From Flavobacterium panacis (lineage in GTDB: Bacteria > Bacteroidota > Bacteroidia > Flavobacteriales > Flavobacteriaceae), in NCBI RefSeq assembly GCF_024649945.1, contig NZ_JANKMS010000008.1:1-64000 (forward strand): a DNA stretch of 64,000 nucleotides, read 5' to 3'. Positions 58,757 through 64,000 of this stretch are shown here, in pieces. Under the pieces are notes generated by a model. The model was given only the letters and a program-made list of their open reading frames with translations, ran no database searches and was not told where the DNA came from. Positions within the stretch are counted from its first letter, which is position 1. Every line of letters starts with the position of its first letter. A program made the translations under genes and the position numbers.

Positions 58757-60508
58757 ATGTATAGAAGTCATAATTGTGGCGAATTAAACGCTTCAAATAT
58801 TAATACCGAAGTTACTCTTGCTGGATGGGTACAAAATTCTAATGATAAAGGATTCTTAAATTGGGTTAACTTACGAGATCGTTATGGAATTACTCAATTA
58901 TTATTTGACAAAGACCGTTCGGATAAAAACATCTTTGAATTAGCGAAAACTCTTGGTCGTGAATTTGTAATTCAGGTTAAAGGAACTGTAATTGAGCGTG
59001 AAGCTAAAAACAAAAACCTTCCAACTGGCGAAATTGAAATTTTAGTTACGGAATTGAATATTTTGAATAGCGCTATAACACCTCCTTTTACTATCGAAGA
59101 CAAAACGGATGGTGGAGAAGACATCAGAATGAAATACCGTTATTTGGATATCAGAAGAAATCCAGTAAAAAACAGTTTGTTATTCCGTCACAAAGTAGCG
59201 ATGGAAGTTCGTAAATATTTATCTGATTTAGATTTCTGCGAAGTTGAAACTCCTTATCTAATCAAATCTACTCCAGAAGGAGCTAGAGATTTCGTTGTAC
59301 CAAGTCGTATGAACGAAGGACAATTTTATGCTTTACCACAATCTCCACAAACTTTCAAACAATTATTGATGGTTGGTGGAATGGATAAATATTTCCAAAT
59401 CGTAAAATGTTTCCGTGACGAAGATTTACGTGCAGACCGTCAGCCTGAGTTTACACAAATTGACTGCGAAATGGCATTTGTGGAGCAAGAAGACATTTTA
59501 AATGTTTTTGAAGGACTGACAAGACATTTATTAAAAGAAATTAAAGGTATTGAAGTAGAGAAATTCCCGAGAATTACTTACGACTATGCTATGAAAACAT
59601 ACGGAAACGACAAACCGGACATTCGTTTCGGAATGAAGTTTGGCGAATTAAACGAATTTGCACAACACAAAGAATTCCCTGTATTCAATGCAGCAGAATT
59701 AGTTGTCGGAATCGCAGTTCCAGGAGCTGGAAATTATACCCGTAAAGAAATCGACGGATTAATTGACTGGGTAAAACGTCCTCAAGTTGGTGCATCTGGA
59801 ATGGTTTATGTAAAATGCAACGAAGATGGAACATACAAATCATCTGTAGATAAATTCTACGATCAAGATGATTTGGCAAAATGGGCAAAAGCAACAGAAG
59901 CAAATCCTGGAGATATGATTTTTGTTCTTTCTGGACCTGCTAACAAAACACGTGCACAACTTTCTGCTTTACGTATGGAATTAGCAACTCGTTTAGGATT
60001 GCGTAATCCAGAAGTATTTGCGCCACTTTGGGTTATAGATTTCCCATTATTGGAACTTGACGAAGAAAGCGGTCGTTATCATGCCATGCACCACCCATTT
60101 ACTTCTCCAAAACCAGAAGATATGGCATTGTTAGAAACAGAACCAGGAAAAGTTCGTGCAAACGCATACGATATGGTTTTAAACGGAAACGAAATTGGAG
60201 GTGGATCTATTCGTATTCACGATAAAGCGACACAACAATTAATGTTCAAATATTTAGGTTTTACCGAAGAAGAAGCAAAAGCACAATTCGGATTCTTGAT
60301 GGACGCTTTCCAATTTGGAGCACCACCTCATGGAGGACTTGCATTTGGTCTTGACAGACTTGTAGCGATCTTAGGAGGACAAGAAACCATTAGAGATTTT
60401 ATCGCATTCCCTAAAAACAATTCAGGGCGCGATGTTATGATTGATGCTCCAGCAGCAATCGATGATGCTCAATTGAAAGAATTACACATTAAAATTGACG
60501 CTATTTAA
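58757..60508 (+). CDS. aspS: Aspartate--tRNA ligase
   Basis: The 583-residue class II synthetase starts MYRSHNCGELNASNINTEVT. An OB-fold anticodon-binding domain (about 1-105) comes first, then the catalytic core with motif 2 (KCFRDEDLRADRQPEFTQID) and motif 3 (GLAFGLDRLVAILGG), with the bacterial GAD insertion domain between (about 290-420). The long form with the GAD domain is the bacterial type. It charges tRNA-Asp; whether it also charges tRNA-Asn cannot be told. A strong terminator follows. Confidence 0.97.
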   Translation: MYRSHNCGELNASNINTEVTLAGWVQNSNDKGFLNWVNLRDRYGITQLLFDKDRSDKNIFELAKTLGREFVIQVKGTVIEREAKNKNLPTGEIEILVTELNILNSAITPPFTIEDKTDGGEDIRMKYRYLDIRRNPVKNSLLFRHKVAMEVRKYLSDLDFCEVETPYLIKSTPEGARDFVVPSRMNEGQFYALPQSPQTFKQLLMVGGMDKYFQIVKCFRDEDLRADRQPEFTQIDCEMAFVEQEDILNVFEGLTRHLLKEIKGIEVEKFPRITYDYAMKTYGNDKPDIRFGMKFGELNEFAQHKEFPVFNAAELVVGIAVPGAGNYTRKEIDGLIDWVKRPQVGASGMVYVKCNEDGTYKSSVDKFYDQDDLAKWAKATEANPGDMIFVLSGPANKTRAQLSALRMELATRLGLRNPEVFAPLWVIDFPLLELDEESGRYHAMHHPFTSPKPEDMALLETEPGKVRANAYDMVLNGNEIGGGSIRIHDKATQQLMFKYLGFTEEEAKAQFGFLMDAFQFGAPPHGGLAFGLDRLVAILGGQETIRDFIAFPKNNSGRDVMIDAPAAIDDAQLKELHIKIDAI

Positions 60509-60532
60509 GATATAAAACTTAAAAAAAGTATA

Positions 60533-60564
60533 AAAAAGCGACTGAAAAATTTCAGTCGCTTTTT
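60533..60564 (+). terminator. Terminator of aspS
   Basis: AAAAAGCGACTGAAA (60533-60547) pairs with TTTCAGTCGCTTTTT (60550-60564). The following stretch to the cold-shock gene (60565-60815) is AT-rich; beyond the promoter at 60760-60786 I see no gene I would support. Confidence 0.9.
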
Positions 60565-60759
60565 TTATGTCAAAAAATGAAGAAATAATCTTAAAATATT
60601 AATTTTTCGCAATATGAAATTCCTACAAATTGACTTTTTTAATATTCTTACAATTAATGATTCTCAAATTATCGTATTTCATATGAAATTTGACGCAATA
60701 AACCACGTAAAAACACTGGAAATCAATAATTTTTACAAAAAATTAACACGTACATGTCT

Positions 60760-60786
60760 TTTGTATGATTTTATATGTTACATTTG
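60760..60786 (+). promoter_or_regulatory. Candidate promoter of the cold-shock gene
   Basis: TTTG (60760-60763) and TACATTTG (60779-60786) are 15 bases apart, a little short; the ATG follows 29 bases after the -7 element. No long structured 5' leader as in E. coli cspA is evident. Confidence 0.5.
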
Positions 60787-60815
60787 CTTTATTATAAATT
60801 ATTATTACAATTACA

Positions 60816-61010
60816 ATGCGTACAGGTACAGTAAAATTTTTCAATGAATCTAAAGGTTATGGATTCATTACAGACGAAGAAACAGGAAAGGATATCTTCG
60901 TTCACGCTTCAGGAATTAACGCGGAAGAATTACGCGAAGGTGACCGTGTAAGCTATGAAGAAGAAGAAGGAAGAAAAGGGAAAGTTGCTGCTAAAGTAGC
61001 AGTAATCTAA
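60816..61010 (+). CDS. Cold-shock domain protein
   Basis: The 64-residue protein is a single cold-shock domain: MRTGTVKFFNESKGYGFITD (RNP1 KGYGFIT) and KDIFVHASGI (RNP2 IFVHAS), ending KVAAKVAVI. It binds single-stranded RNA/DNA and acts as an RNA chaperone. Slightly acidic, EEEEGRKGK loop near residue 48. It is a single-gene unit with its own terminator. Confidence 0.95.
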   Translation: MRTGTVKFFNESKGYGFITDEETGKDIFVHASGINAEELREGDRVSYEEEEGRKGKVAAKVAVI

Positions 61011-61053
61011 GAAAAATATAGCAATTTATTTTTTTTGCCTCTGAATGGTCTTA

Positions 61054-61088
61054 AAAGACGTCTCGAAGTATCGGGACGTTTTTTTTTG
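61054..61088 (+). terminator. Terminator of the cold-shock gene
   Basis: ACGTCTCGA (61058-61066) pairs with TCGGGACGT (61071-61079), one wobble, flanked by AAAAG and a run of nine T. The remaining bases to 61189 carry no gene. Confidence 0.8.
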
Positions 61089-61189
61089 CTCAAATCTTAA
61101 AAAAATATTAAAATTTTGAAATGTTATTTATAATCAATAAAAATTAGGTATAAACGCCGTTTCGCACCCTACTTAAAACCTTTTTTAGC

Positions 61190-61220
61190 TTGTGTTTTAC
61201 AGAGTTCCAAGTTATCTTTG
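61190..61220 (+). promoter_or_regulatory. Promoter of the nuo operon
   Basis: TTG (61190-61192), 20-base spacer, TATCTTTG (61213-61220), then 32 bases to the nuoA ATG at 61253. An excellent match to the flavobacterial consensus. Confidence 0.75.
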
Positions 61221-61252
61221 TGGCTCATTTTTTAAGTAAAAAATCGAAGCTT

Positions 61253-61618
61253 ATGCAATCTGATCAATACAGTTACATTCCTATTTTAATGCAGTTTATT
61301 CTAGCTGTTGGTTTTGTGGTAGGAACAATCATTATTTCTGGAAAATTAGGACCAAGTAGATCCTCTGAAGTTAAAGATAAAAACTTCGAATGTGGTATCG
61401 AATCTGTTGGTAACGCACGTATTCCGTTTTCTGTAAAATACTTCCTTGTTGCCATTTTGTTCGTATTATTCGACGTAGAGGTTATTTTCCTTTATCCTTG
61501 GGCAGTAAACTTCAAAGACTTAGGAATCGAGGGAATGTTAAAAATGATAGTTTTCATGTCTTTGCTTTTAGTTGGTTTCTTTTACATCATCAAAAAGAAA
61601 GCATTAGAGTGGGAATAA
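61253..61618 (+). CDS. nuoA: NADH-quinone oxidoreductase subunit A
   Basis: The 121-residue membrane subunit has three helices and the family signature KDKNFECGIESVGNARIPFS, KYFLVAILFVLFDVEVIFLYPWA. It is part of the membrane arm of complex I next to the quinone site. The start at 61253 (MQSDQYSYIPILMQF) is preferred over an extension to 61190 that runs through the promoter. First gene of the nuo operon. Confidence 0.95.
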   Translation: MQSDQYSYIPILMQFILAVGFVVGTIIISGKLGPSRSSEVKDKNFECGIESVGNARIPFSVKYFLVAILFVLFDVEVIFLYPWAVNFKDLGIEGMLKMIVFMSLLLVGFFYIIKKKALEWE

Positions 61619-61765
61619 ATGATTTTAGGTTTTAGATTGTAGATTTTAGATTATCTCTTATCTCGATTTAAAATTTGAACTCAAATTAAAGTACTGATTT
61701 AAAAAATTGATTTTTCTTTTTATGATTTCAAAATCTAAAAGTTAAAATCAGAAATCTAAAATAAA
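61619..61765. repeat. nuoA-nuoB spacer of reiterated TTTTAGATT words
   Basis: The 147-base gap starts with repeated TTTTAGATT/GTAGATTTTAGATT words and ends with complementary AATCTAAAAGTTAAAATCAG and AATCTAAAAT words, so its two ends could pair. It is unusually long for a gap inside the nuo operon and has no gene. Confidence 0.6.
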
Positions 61766-62314
61766 ATGAGCGATTCAAAAGTAAATATGGTTGCGCCGCC
61801 AGAAGGAGTTACTGGTGAAGGTTTCTTCGCTACAAAACTTAGTGATGTTGTTGGTTTAGCAAGAGCTAACTCATTATGGCCGCTTCCTTTCGCGACTTCA
61901 TGCTGTGGTATCGAATTCATGGCAACAATGGCTTCTCACTACGATTTAGCTCGATTTGGTTCTGAGCGTGTGAGTTTCTCTCCAAGACAAGCCGATATGT
62001 TATTAGTAATGGGAACTATTTCTAAAAAAATGGCTCCTATTTTAAGACAAGTTTACGAGCAAATGTCAGAACCTCGCTGGGTAATTGCTGTTGGAGCTTG
62101 TGCTTCTTCAGGAGGAGTTTTTGATACGTACTCTGTTCTTCAAGGAATTGACAAAGTAATTCCAGTTGACGTTTATGTACCAGGATGCCCACCAAGACCA
62201 GAACAAATTGTTGATGGAGTTATGAGACTTCAGGACTTAGTGAAAAGCGAATCTGTGAGACGAAGAAGCTCACCAGAATACCAAGAATTATTAGCTTCAT
62301 ATAATATCTCATAA
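61766..62314 (+). CDS. nuoB: NADH-quinone oxidoreductase subunit B
   Basis: The 182-residue peripheral subunit carries the ligands of iron-sulfur cluster N2: SLWPLPFATSCCGIEFMA (CC pair), VGACASSGG and VPGCPPRPEQI. N2 donates electrons to quinone. nuoC follows after one base. Confidence 0.96.
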   Translation: MSDSKVNMVAPPEGVTGEGFFATKLSDVVGLARANSLWPLPFATSCCGIEFMATMASHYDLARFGSERVSFSPRQADMLLVMGTISKKMAPILRQVYEQMSEPRWVIAVGACASSGGVFDTYSVLQGIDKVIPVDVYVPGCPPRPEQIVDGVMRLQDLVKSESVRRRSSPEYQELLASYNIS

Positions 62315-62315
62315 G

Positions 62316-62837
62316 ATGGCCTTAGAAAATACCCAAATTCAAGACAAACTTGTAGAAACATTCAGTAACGATGTTTTTAACTTTCAACAAGAGAGAGATA
62401 TTTTTTCTTTAGAAGCTTCGGCTGATAAAATCACACCGTTGATTCTTTTCCTTAAAAACGATCCAGAATTACGTTTTCATTTCTTAACAGATTTGTGCGG
62501 TATTCATTATCCAGATAACGAAACAGAACGTCAGTTTGCAGTTGTTTATCATTTACACAACTGGTACGAAAACAAAAGATTAAAAATCAAAGTTTTCTTA
62601 AATGGCGAAAAACCAGAAGTAAAATCGATTTCAAATATTTTCTTGTCTTCGAACTGGATGGAAAGAGAAACTTTTGATTTCTACGGGATTGACTTTAAAG
62701 GACATCCTCAATTGAAACGTATTTTAAATATGGACGAAATGCAGTCTCACCCAATGAGAAAAGAATTCCCAATGGAAGACAGCGGAAGAACAGATAAGGA
62801 TGACCGATTCTTCGGAAGAACAACAACAAATTGCTAA
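62316..62837 (+). CDS. nuoC: NADH-quinone oxidoreductase subunit C
   Basis: The 173-residue protein has the 30-kDa subunit signature ERETFDFYGIDFKGHPQLKRIL near residues 110-131 and the FLTDLCGIHYP block earlier. It is a separate gene here, not fused to nuoD as in E. coli. It ends TDKDDRFFGRTTTNC. Confidence 0.94.
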   Translation: MALENTQIQDKLVETFSNDVFNFQQERDIFSLEASADKITPLILFLKNDPELRFHFLTDLCGIHYPDNETERQFAVVYHLHNWYENKRLKIKVFLNGEKPEVKSISNIFLSSNWMERETFDFYGIDFKGHPQLKRILNMDEMQSHPMRKEFPMEDSGRTDKDDRFFGRTTTNC

Positions 62838-62858
62838 AAAATAATTCAACATTATAAA

Positions 62859-64000
62859 ATGTCAGAACTATTATTACCACCAGAGCATCGTTATGCTAAA
62901 ATAATTAAGGAGAGACTAAACGACGACGGAAGCGAACTTTCTGTACTGAATTTAGGTCCGACTCACCCTGCAACGCACGGTATTTTCCAAAATATCTTGT
63001 TGATGGATGGTGAAAAAATTCTTGAGGCTGAACCAACTATTGGTTACATCCACAGAGCATTCGAAAAAATTGCCGAAAATCGTCCTTTTTATCAAATTAC
63101 ACCGCTTACAGACCGTATGAACTATTGTTCATCTCCTATTAATAATATGGGATGGTGGATGACGGTTGAAAAACTATTAGGTATTGAAGTTCCGAAAAGA
63201 GCTCAGTATTTAAGAGTTATCGTTATGGAGTTGGCTCGTATTACGGATCACATTATCTGTAACGGAATCTTAGGTGTAGATACTGGTGCGTATACTGGTT
63301 TCTTATACGTTTTTCAATTTAGAGAAAAAATCTACGAAATCTACGAAGAAATTTGTGGAGCTCGTTTGACTACAAATATGGGAAGAATCGGTGGTTTTGA
63401 AAGAGACTGGTCTCCAGAAGTTTTCAAAAAACTAGATAAATTCCTTGAAGAATTCCCACCAGTTTGGCAAGAATTCCAAAACTTATTCGAGAGAAACAGA
63501 ATTTTCTTGGATAGAACTGTAAACGTAGGTGGTATTACTGCTGAAAAAGCAATGGCTTACGGATTTACAGGTCCAAACTTACGTGCTGCTGGCGTTGATT
63601 ACGACGTACGTGTTGCACAACCTTACTCTTCTTACGAAGATTTCGATTTTATTGTTCCTGTTGGAAAATCAGGAGACACTTACGATCGTTTCTGTGTTCG
63701 TAACGCTGAAGTTTGGGAAAGTTTAAGCATTATTCGTCAGGCTTTAGAAAAAATGCCTGCAGGAAACGAATATCACGCTGAAGTTCCAGATTACTACCTT
63801 CCTCCAAAAGAAGATGTTTACACTTCTATGGAATCTTTAATTTATCACTTTAAGATCGTAATGGGAGAAGTTCCTGTACCAGTTGCAGAAATCTATCACC
63901 CAGTAGAAGGAGGAAATGGAGAACTAGGTTTTTATTTAGTAACAGACGGAAGTAGAACTCCATATAGATTACATTTCAGAAGACCATGCTTTATTTATTA
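62859..64000 (+). CDS. nuoD: NADH-quinone oxidoreductase subunit D, cut by the window end
   Basis: The frame starts with ATG at 62859 (MSELLLPPEHRYAKIIKERL), 21 bases after nuoC, and stays open to the last base. That gives 380 codons of a protein usually about 400 residues long. The 49-kDa subunit motifs are clear: LNLGPTHPATHGIFQNILLM, EPTIGYIHRAFEKIAENRPF, PLTDRMNY, MELARITDHI, GRIGGFERDW, VPVGKSGDTYDRFCVRNAEV and GELGFYLVTDG. It holds part of the quinone-binding site. Confidence 0.96.
   Translation, partial: MSELLLPPEHRYAKIIKERLNDDGSELSVLNLGPTHPATHGIFQNILLMDGEKILEAEPTIGYIHRAFEKIAENRPFYQITPLTDRMNYCSSPINNMGWWMTVEKLLGIEVPKRAQYLRVIVMELARITDHIICNGILGVDTGAYTGFLYVFQFREKIYEIYEEICGARLTTNMGRIGGFERDWSPEVFKKLDKFLEEFPPVWQEFQNLFERNRIFLDRTVNVGGITAEKAMAYGFTGPNLRAAGVDYDVRVAQPYSSYEDFDFIVPVGKSGDTYDRFCVRNAEVWESLSIIRQALEKMPAGNEYHAEVPDYYLPPKEDVYTSMESLIYHFKIVMGEVPVPVAEIYHPVEGGNGELGFYLVTDGSRTPYRLHFRRPCFIY

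Noticed and set aside
60614..60847. 77-codon open frame upstream of the cold-shock gene
   Set aside because: It overlaps the promoter and the start of the cold-shock gene in another frame and has biased Phe/Ile/Asn/Tyr composition typical of AT-rich spacer.

Overview
The window is a stretch of an AT-rich Bacteroidota chromosome, almost certainly a Flavobacterium or close relative. The evidence is the repeated -7 element TAnnTTTG with an upstream TTG about 20 bases away, a SprB-repeat adhesin with a type IX secretion C-terminal domain, proteins whose best family matches are Bacteroidota families, and dispersed palindromic repeats that resemble ones I remember from flavobacterial genomes. There is no insertion sequence, prophage, CRISPR array or rRNA; there is one tRNA (Ser, GGA). 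About 60 genes are recognisable.

Layout. 1-2.1 kb: two tandem double-glycine-leader peptide genes next to a TPR/AraC membrane regulator. 2.2-5.1 kb: glutaryl-CoA dehydrogenase-like enzyme, a DUF3050 protein, an SGNH-hydrolase lipoprotein. 5.3-11.4 kb (minus strand): a tightly packed seven-gene operon with an S-adenosylmethionine decarboxylase (SpeD type), a zinc-ribbon/DUF4178 membrane protein, a tiny membrane protein, DUF350, a membrane-fused spermidine-synthase-like aminopropyltransferase, a Tat-type FAD amine-oxidase-like enzyme and a histidine-bearing polytopic membrane protein. This is a strong candidate for a little-described, membrane-centred polyamine chemistry system. 11.6-16 kb: acetyltransferase, two hypotheticals, an XRE regulator, a membrane-anchored PIN-domain protein, tRNA-Ser. 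16.1-23.6 kb: LysR/MFS divergent pair, asparaginase, acyltransferase, TatD, S41 protease, with two related palindromic repeats.

23.7-34.6 kb: an ECF sigma factor/TPR anti-sigma pair faces a run of envelope genes: a small membrane protein, a lipoprotein, a PKD/beta-barrel protein, a TPR-CHAT (caspase-like) protease, a retropepsin-like aspartic protease and an eight-repeat SprB-type secreted protein. A repeated GGGGTAACAA element with a fixed downstream partner precedes the first target genes and could be the promoter read by the sigma factor. 34.7-37.8 kb: Tet-type MFS pump and a small accessory pocket of two unknown genes.

37.8-44.8 kb: TetR-TolC-MFP-RND efflux operon and a YceI gene; the TetR and YceI genes share the same promoter-plus-operator layout, which defines a likely local regulon. 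45-51.9 kb: polyprenyl synthetase, small unknowns, and the 2-oxoglutarate dehydrogenase E1/E2 genes. 52-56.8 kb: siderophore TonB receptor, DUF3325-like and DUF3649-like proteins and a PepSY protein (iron uptake/reduction). 57-64 kb: MORN-repeat protein, TlpA-like thioredoxin, aspS, a cold-shock protein, and the start of the complex I operon nuoABCD, with nuoD cut by the window end.

Coordinates were read by hand; family assignments rest on visible motifs and memory of the families, not on searches.
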